Shown here piece after piece: positions 1 to 10,700 of a stretch of 64,000 nt of DNA. The stretch's first letter is position 1. Every line of letters begins with the position of its first letter. Below the pieces are notes generated by a model. The model worked only from the letters and a program-made list of their open reading frames with translations. It made no database searches and was not told where the DNA came from. The stretch covers positions 52,407,429-52,471,428 of the forward strand of contig NC_083610.1 of assembly GCF_029168945.1 (NCBI RefSeq), written 5' to 3'. A program made the position numbers and the translations under genes. This stretch comes from Cannabis sativa (lineage: Eukaryota; Streptophyta; Magnoliopsida; Rosales; Cannabaceae).

Positions 1-710
1 CCTTAATTAGAATAAGATCAAAATAATCATGATAATTTTAAAAGAGGAAATAAGGTATTTTTGTTAACTTTTAAATTTTGTTATTTTTACTTAAATTAAA
101 TTGTAAAACAAGAAAAGGGTATGTATTTACCATTTTCTATTTTATTATTTAATTTATTAAATAACATGAAATTTAAAAGGAAAGTTAGCAATTTAATTTT
201 GAAATGACATTTAGGTTACCCAAAACCTAATTTTTCAAAATGGTAGGTTTAATTTTAAATTTTATTTTTCGAAATACATGTTTAAAATTAAATAAATCCG
301 ACATCCAACTATCCAAATCTAACCTTGTTGCAGGAGTATGTGCTTTAGATTGTTTGTAAGTTTTCTAAAACCTATTATTGCTTGATCTAAATTGCCTTGG
401 TTAACTTGTTGATAGATCCAATGATCTAATTTTTAACCAATGGTTCAATTGTCAATAGATCAAGTAAATAATTTGTAACAGGTAATTTTTACAAACTTCT
501 TTCATCTGTGTATGACCTAGTAACATGATAGGATCCATCCAAATGTGTATGCCTGTGTGAGCCTATATGTTTAATTTCTGTTATAGATACATATAGGTTG
601 TTGTTGCTAAATAAAATATCATAACTGATAGATTTTATTTAGGCTCATTTAGTAGTGAGCCTATTCAATTAATAACAGTTGTTCATTTTAAGGTTAAATT
701 CCTTTCTTTT

Positions 711-802
711 GGGCCTTGTGTGAGAGTTGGGAGCCTTAGAAGTGGGTACGACATACTGGACCCAGCCCCCCCTCACATGAACAACCCCAATTGTGAAGGC
801 CC
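711..802 (+). other. Conserved long hairpin in leader block 1 (element A)
   Basis: Nested inverted repeats: GGGCCTT (711-717) with AAGGCCC (796-802), TGTGAG (719-724) with CTCACA (772-777), and GTTGGG (726-731) with CCCAGC (761-766, one G-U pair). The same arms are present in element B (from about 41933) and element C (from about 55539). The sequence can fold into one long stem as RNA; the function is not known. Confidence 0.6.
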
Positions 803-1496
803 ATTTGCCTGATTTGGATAACTGTGCTAGGTTAATTATATTAGTTTGACCTAATAAAAAATTGATTAGCAACATAATTAATTTCATTCTTCCTTGAAAT
901 TAATTTAAGAAAAACATAGTTTGAATAGTTATATTCTGGAAAACTATATGTATTTTTCTTGTGTTTAATTAAATATGGAATTATAACCATATAAATTCTT
1001 TCTGAATCTTAATTTTATAATTTCATTAAATATTCCTATTTAAGTTGAGATTTAGTTAAATCTATCAAATCAACTTAGATTTGAATATTTTTGAATTTCT
1101 TATTATAAATTAAGTTGAGGAATTTTAGGAATTGGTTATTAAGATTCTTTAGATATTTTTTAAGTTGATATTTTATAAATATGGGAACTTAAAATGGAAT
1201 ATCTTCTAAATTAAGTGGTTACTACTTAATTGGTAATATTTAATTAAGTCATTGATTGAAGAATATTTAAGTTGGGTATTTAGATTTTTCTAAACAACTT
1301 AAATAAGATATTTTTCAAAATTATTCCATTTTTGAAATTTAATTAAAGTTTTTACTTTAATTTGTAATATTTCATTATTGAGATATGGAATATAAATGAT
1401 TAAACAAAATACATATTTTTTTTAAATAATGAGCTTTAATCAAGAGAAATTCGATCTCCATTGTTGGTTTTACATAGCTATTGTTTTAGTGAGTAA

Positions 1497-1513
1497 TCCT
1501 CCCTAATGGAGGA
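1497..1513 (+). other. CTAAT-loop hairpin 1, leader block 2 (element A)
   Basis: Perfect 6-bp stem TCCTCC/GGAGGA closing the loop CTAAT. The identical hairpin is at 43336-43352 in element B and 57230-57246 in element C. A related hairpin with a different stem (AAATCC/GGATTT) but the same loop is at 43844-43860. Confidence 0.6.
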
Positions 1514-1573
1514 ACGTTCATTAGCAAGTTAGCGCCGTTTAATCTCGAAAGATAAGTATTCTTATAAGTTTTT

Positions 1574-1612
1574 TATATGGTTTATGCTCACCCTAATGGT
1601 GGCGACTGTATA
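1574..1612 (+). other. CTAAT-loop hairpin 2 with covarying outer stem (element A)
   Basis: Inner stem CACC/GGTG (1589-1592 with 1598-1601) closes the loop CTAAT. An outer stem pairs TATATGGT (1574-1581) with ACTGTATA (1605-1612), using two G-U pairs. Element B has TATATAGT/ACTGTATA (43413-43420 with 43444-43451). Element C has ATATGGT/ACCATAT (57307-57313 with 57336-57342). Pairing is kept while bases change on both sides. Confidence 0.6.
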
Positions 1613-1886
1613 AGACTTACAAGAGTATGAAACAATGGTAGAAGCTCATAAGATAGAATTGCCTTGATTCTCGCCTAAACGGGACAACGCTGAATTCCAA
1701 TCTTGATCGAATAAAAGGTTGCTAGAATGTTTGACCTTTTAGATGAATTGACAACTCTATTCAATGGATGATGCTTTGAGTCTCGCCTAAACGGGACACT
1801 GTATCAGTTCGTTGGAAACCTTGGAAAATAAACTATGTTAGATTTAGTATTTTTATAACATATGTGATTATTTATTTTCTGAACCT

Positions 1887-3470
1887 GTGTATGAATTTAT
1901 AGAACCAAAACCTTACTTCTATTTATTGATATGTTGTAGTGCCAATATGAATAACCCTCATCCCGATCCACTCTTAGTTAGTATCTTTGCAAAAGAACTC
2001 AATAGTGTGAAAATGCATCATGGGAGTTGCATTAACTCGCACCTATTGTTGATGAATCTGAAATTCCAAAAGGCAAATCTACTAGGAATTGATTTATCAA
2101 GGGAACAATGGGTAAGACTCATACTTAATAGTCTTCCTCAGGAGTATGATAGTTTTGTTCTATATTACTTATTGAACAATCCTCACTCCTCCGACATGGA
2201 CAAACTCGAGACTGAGTTAAGGGCCCATGAGCGGAATCTGATTGCAATGGGACCTCCTGGTATTGCAAACTTTAATCAGAGGAAGAAGATTAAGCATGAG
2301 GGCTCTAACAAAGCTGCTTCTTCAAGTACAATTATCAGACATCATGTTCTATGTGCGAATTGTAATGGAAAGGGACATAAAGAAGAACAATGTCCCAGGC
2401 TTCTAGACAATTCAAACGAAGGTGATGCTTTTGTATTTGAATCATGTGTTTTAGAGAACGACAAATCCACATGGATTGTTGATTCTAGATCTACTAACCA
2501 TGTATGTTCTTCATTGCAGCTGCTTGAAACTTGGGAGAATCTTCACCCAGATGAGTTAAAGCTTAAGGTTGGAAATGGCGAGTTGGTATCAGTTAAAGCA
2601 AGAGGAACAGCCCGAATCAAGTTTAATTCTAAGAAGTTTTTACTTTTAGAGAATGTTTTATATATTCCTAATTTTAGTAGAAACTTGATTAGCGTTTCAT
2701 GTTTACGAACACAATTTTATATATTGAATTTTTCGAGTTCAAATTGTTCAATTTCTCGTAATGGATTTCATATATGTGTTGCAAACATGGAACAAGGGCT
2801 TTATGTTTTAAGACCTGATACTCAAATCTCACTAAATACTGAACTTTTCAATGTAGCTAAACCTAGAAGCCTTAAGAGAAAAGAGATTGATAATGACGAT
2901 CAAACTTATCTATGGCATTTACGTTTCGGTCATATAGGCTTTGATAGACTTAATAGGCTAACCAAAGACGGTCCATTGAAAAATGTCGTCTTAGGAGAAC
3001 TGCCAGTTTGGGAGCCTTGCCTAGAAGGAAAAATGACCAAACGTTCTTTCTCTGCGAAGGGAGAGCATGCCAAACAACCCCTAGGGTTAGTGCATTCAGA
3101 TGTTTGCGGACCGCTGAATGTAAAAGCTAGAGGAGGTTATGAGTATTTCTTCACTTTCATTGACGATTTCTCTAGATATAGTTTTCTTTACCTAATGCAA
3201 AAGAAATCTGAAACGTTTGAAAAGTTTCAAGAATTTCATGCTTTGGCTCAAAACCAATTAGGTAAAACATTAAAGATCTTGCGAACTGATAGGGGTGGAG
3301 AATATATGGATATGCAGTTCAAAGATCATTTAACTGAACTTGGAATTGAATCCCAATATACTGCCCCAAGCACTCCACAGCAGAATGGAGTTGCAGAAAG
3401 AAGAAATCGCACTCTCTTGGAAATGGTTAGGTCTATGCTGAGTTATTCAACTTTGTCTACGTCCTTCTGA
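1887..3470 (+). pseudogene. Copia gag-protease-integrase part of element A, ends at a premature stop
   Basis: Frame of 527 codons. A short non-matching start is followed by the middle of gag, so the gag N-terminal domain looks deleted when compared with the gag of element C. A CCHC zinc knuckle is present (C-x2-C-x4-H-x4-C, CANC...H...C, about residues 156-169). The aspartic protease motif reads DSRSTNHVC instead of DSG, so the key glycine is lost. The pre-integrase zinc domain reads WEPCLEGK, where a C-x2-C pair is expected, so one ligand is lost. The integrase core keeps HSDVCGP, RTDRGGEY and NGVAERRNRTL, giving the D, D and E positions. The frame ends at TGA 3468-3470, and the next frame continues in phase. 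Taken together this copy is not able to act alone. Confidence 0.9.
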
Positions 3471-5585
3471 GGATATGCTATTCAAATGGCAAATGACATT
3501 TTAAATGTTGTACCATCTAAAGCAGTCCCTAAGACACCCGTCGAACTATGGAATGGTCGTACACCTAGTTTACGCCATTATAGGATTTGGGGGTGCCCTG
3601 CTCACGTCTTGAGAAAGAAAGAAGGCAAACTGGAATCGCAAACTGAAGTTTGCATGTTTGTCGGAAATTCTAAAGAGACTATGGGTGGACTATTCTATAG
3701 TCACAAGGATAACAAAGTATTTGTTTCTACAAATGCTACTTTCCTTGAAGATAACTATATGAAAGACAACAAACCGAAAAGTGAAATTGTATTAGAGGAA
3801 ATGCTCACAGATACTGTTCCTTCAAATGTACCATCCTCTTCTACTCAAGAAGAGGAACATCCCACTCCCTTAGTTGTAGCAACTGAGAAAACTACTACCA
3901 AAGCTCCTGTTCAGAAGGTCACCGCTCCTCTTCGTAGTGGGAGGGTTTCTACAAAACCATCTCGTTATGGCTTGGATGGTGAAATCAATATCGTCGTTGG
4001 TGACGGTATTGATGACGACCCATTAACCTATAAACAGGCAATGGCAAGTCCACAACGGAAGCGATGGTCAGCCGGCATGGATTCAGAAATGGATTCCATG
4101 AAAAAGAACAAAGTCTGGGAATATGTAGAACCACCTGATGATTATCGTCCAATTGGATGTAAGTGGGTCTACAAGAAGAAAAGAGGTGTTGGAGGCGAAG
4201 TCGAAACTTTCAAAGCTAGACTGGTCGCCAAGGGTTATACCCAAAGAGAAGGTGTGGACTATGAGGAAACTTTTAGTCTGGTTGCCATGCTCAAATCCAT
4301 CCGAATTCTTCTCTCCATTGCTGCCGCTTTAGATTATGAAATTTGGCAAATGGATGTCAAGACAGTCTTTCTTAATGGGCTTCTTGAAGAAACCATCTAT
4401 ATGGAGCAACCAGAAGGTTATGTTCTTCCTGGGCAGGAGAATAAAGTTTGCAAATTAAATAGGTCCATATATGGACTTAAGCAAGCTTCTCGCTCATGGA
4501 ATAAAAGGTTTGATGAGATCATCAAAACCTACGGCTTTCATCAGAATGAAGATGAACCTTGTGTTTACCAACTCAAGGAAAACCAAGTAGTAGTATTCCT
4601 GATCCTTTATGTTGATGACATTTTGATCATTGGCAACAATGTCAAGAAAGTGACTCACATCAAGGAATGGCTTGACACTCAATTCGACATGAAAGACTTG
4701 GGTGAGGCAGCCTATGTTCTAGGTATTCAGATTATCAGAAACCGGAAGAACAGATCCCTTGCTCTCTCTCAAACAGCTTACATTGACAAAGTTCTAGAGA
4801 GATTTTCCATGACCAATACCAATGGGGCAAATATGCCCTCTAGACATGGTATCCGTCTATCTAAGGAACAGTGTCCTACTGATCCTCAAGAGATAGAAGA
4901 CATGGCAAAAATTCCTTATGCTTCTGCAGTTGGAAGTCTAATGTATGCTATGCTATGCACTAGACCTGACATCTGCTATGCAGTTGGAATCGTGAGCAGG
5001 TATCAGTCAAATCCAGGATGGGTACATTGGAATGTTGTTAAGTATATTTTGAAATACTTAAAGAGTACAAGAGATTATGTATTAGTCTACAAGGGTGGTG
5101 CTTTAAATCCCTTAGGTTATACAGACTCAGATTTCAATGGATGTCTTGAAGACAGGAAATCTACATCTGGGATGGTGTTTACTCTTGGGGGTGAAGTAGT
5201 GGTTTGGAGAAGTGCTAAACAAACTGCGATTTTGGATTCTACCATGGAGGCAGAATACATAGCTACGGCTGAAGCAGCTAAAGAGGTTGTCTGTCTTAGG
5301 AAGTTCTTCACCAGTCTTGGTGTAGTTCCTGGAATGGAAAAGCCTCTAGTCCTGCTTTGTGATAACAATGGAGCTATAGCCAACAGTAAGGAACCTCGGA
5401 GCCACAAGAGAAGTAAGCATATAGAAAGAAAGTATCATAGTATCAGAGAATATGTGGCAAGAGGGGATGTACTGGTGGAGAAAGTGGACACGCAGGACAA
5501 CTTAGCTGATCCATTCACCAAAGTCTTGGCAGTAACTTCATTCGAAAAGCACCGTCAGAATTTAGGATTAATTGAAATGTACTGA
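3471..5585 (+). pseudogene. Copia integrase C-terminus, reverse transcriptase and RNase H of element A
   Basis: Same phase as the preceding frame, separated only by the TGA at 3468-3470; an ATG at 3486 opens a 699-codon frame. The family usually has a tryptophan at this site (SFWGYA-type motif), so a TGG to TGA change is the simplest explanation. RT motifs: WVYKKKRG, FKARLVAKGYTQ, DVKTVFLNG (usually DVKTAFLNG), YGLKQASRSWN and the catalytic LYVDDILI. RNase H motifs: GYTDSDFNG, STSGMVFTLGG, STMEAEYIA, LLCDNNGAI and KHIERKYH, with the D-E-D acids present. Ends with LADPFTK and a stop at 5583-5585, 29 bp before the LTR. Apart from the upstream stop this part is open throughout, so its decay is recent. 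Confidence 0.92.
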
Positions 5586-5614
5586 TTTGTTTTATATTAG
5601 TGCAAGTGGGAGTT

Positions 5615-7493
5615 TGTTGGGTTTTATGCCCTAAATAAAACTCTATTTCAATGAAATCCAGATTATTCAATATCAATAAAGTAACAGAAGTATTTTTCAT
5701 TCATTTGTGTATGTTTTGGTTCACTTAATCAATTGTTTGTCTATTTGATTTATAAATTCATCCAAACCCCTTTCACATACTTGATCATGTTTATTGTGTT
5801 GTCAACACAGTGGAAAGTAAACATGACTATGTGAATAAAGTATTCCTAGATTTATCAGAACACTGGGTTTTACTGATATGACAATCTACAATAGAGTTTA
5901 CTTGCATTTGGAGAAATGTTATGTTCTTTCCAGAACATAGGTTAAATTAAAGCTCAGGTTGGATGCATGGAGTATGCATTGGAATGGACCGATATTGAAC
6001 TTTGAAATAGATTTGTGAAACTTACTGTAAATATCTATTCAATTCAATATCATAAGTTGATCCTAGATTACATGATCGAAATCCTGATATGGTTAGGCTC
6101 AATTTCAAGAGTGTTATTCGTGTTCTTTGATTTGTTAGTTAAGCCTAATTTTTGGTCAGGGCAATACATACATTTTGGGAACACGGTAGTACGATTGAGT
6201 GGGAGCGCTAACATAAATATGGAATCTATAGCTTCTATCTGGCGAATAGTAAGCAAAGGGTGATTTCCTTCGAGCTTAACCAAACGAGATAAATGATTGA
6301 GTACTCATTTCACTTAGTTGAAATATCATTTATACAGGGTTAAGTGTTTTAAGGATAAAATACATTGTAGGGTGTTACGGTAATTTAGTCCCTTTACAGT
6401 GTAAATCATCCATATAGAGGATCATTGATCACATTAGGATTATAACAATGGATAACTAATGATGTGTCTATATGGTGGAACATATAGAGCATTCTATATA
6501 CTGAGAGTGCAATTCTGAGTTCTATGTGTGGATTCAACGAAGAATTAATAAGTCAGTGAATTTAAGTGGTAAATTCTAGATCTGCTTATTGGAAGCTCGG
6601 ATATATAGACCCATGGTCCCCCCACTAGTTGAGATAATTTTACTTGTAAGACTCATTTAATTGATTTTAATTAATCAATTAAAATTCTCAAGATAGACTG
6701 TGTCTATTTGAGAATTTATCACTTATTAAGGGCAAAACAGTAAATAGAGATTTTGAAGGGCATATTTATTAATTAGGAAACTTTAATTAGTTTCATTATT
6801 AATAAAATAAATGACAATATATTATTTGATAATTAACTTTAATTATTAAATAATTAGATTTGACATTTATGTGGTTGAACAAAGGAATTGGCAGTTTTTG
6901 ACAAAACAGGAAACTATCAGTATAGGAAAAGGAAAGTTGGAAAAGTGGCAAGCCTTGTTTCCACAATGCCTAGGCCGGCCACTTAAGTTCCCTTTTCCCT
7001 TTGATTTTTTCAATATTAAATGTCAATTAATTCGATCATAGCCCTGGGTGGTCTTCTATAAATAGAAGGCAAAGGCTTCAGTTTTCAACACAACTGATAC
7101 ACAACATTATTCTGACAGAATTTTCTCTCTGAAAATTCTCTCTGAGCCGCCACCCTCTCTCTCTCTATTCCTTCACTGTTTCGAAATCTATAAGTGCTAG
7201 AGTAGTGCCCACACACATCAAGTAATACCTCAATCATAGTGAGGAAGGCTGTGTAGAATTCAGAAACAACAAAGAAGGACTATCGGGCTCAAATCTTGAT
7301 TATACTCTGCTACAGAAAGGAATCAAGGGTTAGAGATCTGAGTGGGAGGAGACATATATTCCGCTGCACCCAATGTAAGATTTCTGATACTTTTATGTGT
7401 TTAATTTTCCATCGTTTTAGAAGTTCATATTTAGGTTGTTAAATCAACATACTTGTGAGTAGATCTAAGTTCCTGGTAAAATAACTTCCAACA
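5615..7493 (+). repeat. 3' LTR of copia element A
   Basis: 1879 bp, starting TGTTGGGTTTTATGCCC and ending TTCCAACA, so it has the TG...CA ends. It follows the purine-rich tract at 5600-5612. It aligns along its full length with the LTRs of elements B and C. A TATA-like TATAAATAG lies at 7057-7065, followed by CT-rich sequence, as expected for the U3/R border. The base run after the LTR is TGAAG; the matching target duplication would be outside the window. Confidence 0.92.
7057..7065 (+). promoter_or_regulatory. TATA box of LTR, element A
   Basis: TATAAATAG about three quarters into the LTR, followed by CT-rich sequence. The same motif is at 53575-53583 and 61854-61862 in element C; element B has TATATAAAG at 39935-39943. 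Confidence 0.55.
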
Positions 7494-8432
7494 TGAAGAT
7501 GAATTTGCATGGAGCTGAGGATGATCTTTATAAAAGCTGAAAGAGGTCCTAGTCGATATGATTTTTGCCTCCCGAGAACTCACTAGGGTTCATCTACAAA
7601 AATAAGGGAGACAAGAGATGAGACTTGGACGAGGGGAGAGGAGAAAAATATGTTTAATATGCCAACCAAGCAAATTCAAGATAAAAAGAAGGAATTTCAC
7701 TATAAAATGGAATTCCCAAACCCAGAAGTTAAAAATCTCAAAGAGTATTTGGAATTTTTTTAGAAACTCATGAATTGGTGATTATGAACACATTCAAGCC
7801 AAAAGTGATACGAATTACAGAATCAGAAAGTTTAAGCATATGTTAGTCATAGTTAAAAGCCCTAATGTAATCTACTATATGAACAGTTCAAGAACATAGA
7901 TTTTGCTTCAAGAAATTCATAAATAAACATGTGTACTCAATAGATATTGCATAAAGAAGAGGGAAAAACAAATTACTCACTGTTCGAAGCTTTTTGAGCT
8001 TTCTCGGATAGAATTTCCAGTAAGATTTCTTCGAAGATTTGAGAAGAAAATAGGAAATTTTTTTGCTCTGGTTTTCTAAGAGTAAAAATGGCTAAGAAAA
8101 TTCCCAAAGAGCTTTCAACCCCTTTTATAGGCATTGAAAGGGGAAATTAATTGATTTCAAATTCGAATATTTTGGTTTTTCCCCCTAAATTGAACGTTAG
8201 TACTCATTGCAAATAATATAAACGTCACGCATGAGATGTCACTCAATAGTTAGTGCATGATTCGAGGTACAACTTTTAAGAAGTATTAAATTTCCTAAAC
8301 ACGAAAGAGACGTTCGATGAAGTCATGTTGGATCAAAGTTTACAACCAGACACGCGTCACCCATAAAGACAACTTCCTGGCCAAATAAGTCCACGTGCGA
8401 CCAAGAAGATCTCGTGTGGACTTGGGGAAAAA
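7494..8432 (+). other. Non-coding 3' part of a plus-strand gypsy element
   Basis: No open frame worth calling. It ends in a purine tract (CTTGGGGAAAAA, 8421-8432) immediately before an LTR head, which is the expected place for a polypurine tract. I therefore read it as the non-coding stretch between pol and 3' LTR of a gypsy element, cut on its left by copia element A. Weak evidence. Confidence 0.4.
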
Positions 8433-9169
8433 TGTTATCCAAATTTCTGCACTATGATGTGGCATCCATCTAGGTGACATGTGTAACATATTTTATAACA
8501 TGGGCAGATGATTCTACTCCTAGTAGGTCATGCAGACTGTTATGGTGCTCAAAGTCACACATGGATGGTAGGATGTCTGAGAATCTAATGAATAGACATT
8601 CCACCAGCTCCACTTAAGCAAGTAGCTCGCATGCACTGCCCAAGGGGTGCAAGTTAACAATTTCTGATATAAATCTTGTATATCTCCAAGATTGCAAGTC
8701 ACGGTATAATCCCTATATTCATTGGATAGATTTGTGTCTTTAGAAAATAAAGGCAATCAGCCTAAGTTTCCCATTTTCTTCATTGTAATTATGGAAATAA
8801 ACTAGTTTCCTATTCTATTTCTCTTTGATTTAGGAAAACCAATATCATGTAATTAATCCCTATAAATAGTGGCTTCATCTCACTATTTAAGAATACAAAA
8901 ATATTTAGAGAGAGAACATTCAAGAGAGAAATCATGATCTAAGAGTAAATTGCTTAGAGATCATTGTAAGAGCTTTCAAGAGAGAATAATTTATTCTTCC
9001 TCACAAGTCAATACAACTAAAGGGGAGTAGGCTATAACTAACTATAAGGGGACGAACCTCTATAAATCTAGTGTCTTCTTTACTTTAACTATTTCCTTTT
9101 CTATTATTTATTTATTTGTCAATCGCTTTAATTAAGACTGACTATCATTGGTTAAAAGCAAGGTCAACA
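8433..9169 (+). repeat. Gypsy LTR, plus orientation
   Basis: About 737 bp, TGTTATCC... to ...GGTCAACA. The head (TGTTATCC, then CACTATGATGTGGCA) recurs at the extreme right end of the window (about 63955-63990). The tail (AATACAACTAAA...CCTCTATAAA...) resembles the tail of the LTR at 37019-37831, so the two belong to related families. Boundaries rest on the TG/CA ends and the preceding purine tract only; no target duplication was found. Confidence 0.6.
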
Positions 9170-9637
9170 TTTCCTTTTTAGGAGAAAGGCTGAAAACATA
9201 TTGGTTGTGCTTTTTTATGAGAAACAAGTTTGATATGCAATAGACTTAAAGTGATTCCTCCTTCTAGGAAGGAGAGTAAAAGATGTATTAAAATCCAAAC
9301 AATATTCAAACTTAAACACTAAAGGTGAAAACCAAGTTGTAAGCAATTCCCCCTTCTAGGAAGGAGGGTTGAAGACATATTGAAATTCAAGCAATATTTT
9401 CAACCACTAGTTTGAAATTTTAAAAGTAAAATACAAGTAAGAAATTAAATGCAAATAAAGATTGAATACAAGCAATATGTGAGGGCACATAGTTAAGTAT
9501 ACTACCCCCAAGTGAGCTAGGAAGTTTGGACATCTCCAAATTCTTGGTCACTTGTTTTAAACATAGCTTGTGCGGAAGACAAAAATGTGAACTCTTGTGT
9601 AAATTTCTTCTATTTTAATTTCATCATGCCTGAAGGT
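9170..9637. other. Spacer with two palindromic CCTTCTAGGAAGG repeats
   Basis: No gene. Two copies of an inverted repeat CTCCTTCTAGGAAGGAG-like motif at about 9257-9274 and 9347-9368, roughly 92 bp apart and flanked by similar sequence (AATATTCAAACTT against AATATTTTCAACC), so a degenerate tandem unit. Likely part of the non-coding 3' end of the minus-strand gypsy element. Confidence 0.45.
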
Positions 9638-10700
9638 TTACATTAAGAGAGAGAATTTACAAGGAATTACATACAACTTTAGGGGAATGTTCAGATCTAG
9701 ATACCCCCAGCCTATTGGTAATAATGACATAAATGGTCTGCATTCCAGATGCAAGGGATCTCTGACCCCGTCCATTCTCTTGAGTTGAAATGTTCCATTT
9801 CCCACTTTATGTTGTATCTCATAGGGTCCTTCCCAATTAGGTCCTAAGACCCCCACTCCCATTTCTCGCAAAGCTGGGAAGATTCTCCTCATGGTGAGAT
9901 CTTTAATGTCAAATGTACGACTCTTGACTTTAGAATTAAAGAGCTTGGAAATCTTTCCTTGGTACATCTTGAGTTGAACTTGTGACTGTTCCCAGAGCTC
10001 TTTAATTAAATCTAATGATTCCTTGATCAAAGAGTGATTGTGGGTTGGGTCATAAGTTTCTCGTCCGTGAGAGGGAACTGTGGTTTCTACAGGTTTTGAC
10101 TGCTTCACACCCATAAGTCATCGAATACAGTGTGTGCCTTATTAAAGTTCTCTCCGTGGTTCTGTATGCCCAAAGGACTCGCAGAGGCTCCTCCAGCCAA
10201 TGGGCTTTACAAGCTTGGAGTTTCTTCTTCAAACTTGTCTTTAGGATCTTATTCACAGCTTTTACTTTTCCATTTTCCTGTGATCGAGCCACACTAGAGA
10301 AGCTCTTCATGAATTTGTACTGGTTACAGAAGTTAGTGAAGTGATCACTATCAAATTGCTTTCCGTTATTTAAGACAATCTCGTGCTGAAGTCTGAAGCA
10401 GCACACAATGTTTTTGATGACAAAGTCTAAGGACTTTTTGGAGGTGACTATATTCATGGGCTTTGCCTCTACCCATTTGGTTAAGTAGTCAACAACGATT
10501 ATGGTGTACTTAACTCCTCCTTTTCCAGTGGGCAGGGATCTTACTAAGTCAATTCCCCAAATAGCGAAGGGCCATGGACTGTTCATGAGGGTGATTTTTG
10601 TTAGTGGCGCTCGCAGAACCTTGGCATATCTTTGACACTGGTCACACTTTGGGAGATACTCTATACAATGCTTCTTTTTTGTCCGCCAGAAGTAACCTTG
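9638..10700 (-). pseudogene. Ty3/gypsy (Tat-like) integrase, degenerate
   Basis: Read on the minus strand. A zinc-binding C-DQ-C pair (around 10640) precedes the core WGIDLVRSLPTGKGGVKY. Then follow VVDYLTKWVEA (first acidic site), a strongly altered second site (LNNGKQFDSD where DNG is usual) and a third region SQENGKVKAVNK, with K where the catalytic E is expected. WAYRTTERT and YGCEA then lead into the C-terminal part (overlapping frame 9638-10114) with VLGPNWEGPYEI and GNGTFQLKRMDG. The order and motifs are those of Tat-lineage gypsy integrases. Two of three catalytic residues are changed and the frame shifts near 10080, so it is dead. Confidence 0.85.

Larger units (their letters stand above)
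1..1886 (+). other. Non-coding leader of copia element A
   Basis: About 1.9 kb of AT-rich sequence between the (unseen) 5' LTR and the gag frame. No open frame of note lies on the plus strand. Two blocks, about 690-880 and 1432-1840, are kept in elements B (41913-42085 and 43270-43665) and C (55512-55685 and 57155-57545), while the sequence between them has diverged by many small indels. Both kept blocks are rich in inverted repeats. By analogy with other LTR elements such blocks could serve packaging, dimerisation or translation initiation; that is inference. Confidence 0.75.
1..5614 (+). mobile_element. Copia element A (Angela/BARE-like), internal region, 5' truncated by window edge
   Basis: Internal part of a Ty1/copia LTR retrotransposon whose 5' LTR lies before the window. 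Order seen: AT-rich leader (1-1886), gag remnant with zinc knuckle, protease, integrase, reverse transcriptase, RNase H, then a purine-rich tract (GTGCAAGTGGGAG, 5600-5612) directly before the 3' LTR. Integrase before RT is the copia order. The long LTR (about 1.9 kb), long leader and LTR head TGTTGG...ATGCCCTA recall the Angela/BARE lineage; that placement is from family knowledge, not a tree. Elements B and C in this window share leader and LTR. Confidence 0.93.

Noticed and set aside
669..887. Minus-strand frame of 72 codons, also open in element C (55495-55737)
   Set aside because: It is antisense to the conserved leader hairpin, so similarity follows from the conserved DNA. No domain, and it is not comparably open in element B.
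6015..6263. Plus-strand frame in the LTR, also seen at 38798-39067 and 46785-47000
   Set aside because: Repeats because the LTRs are homologous. It lies in U3, starts at different codons in each copy and is broken in element C.
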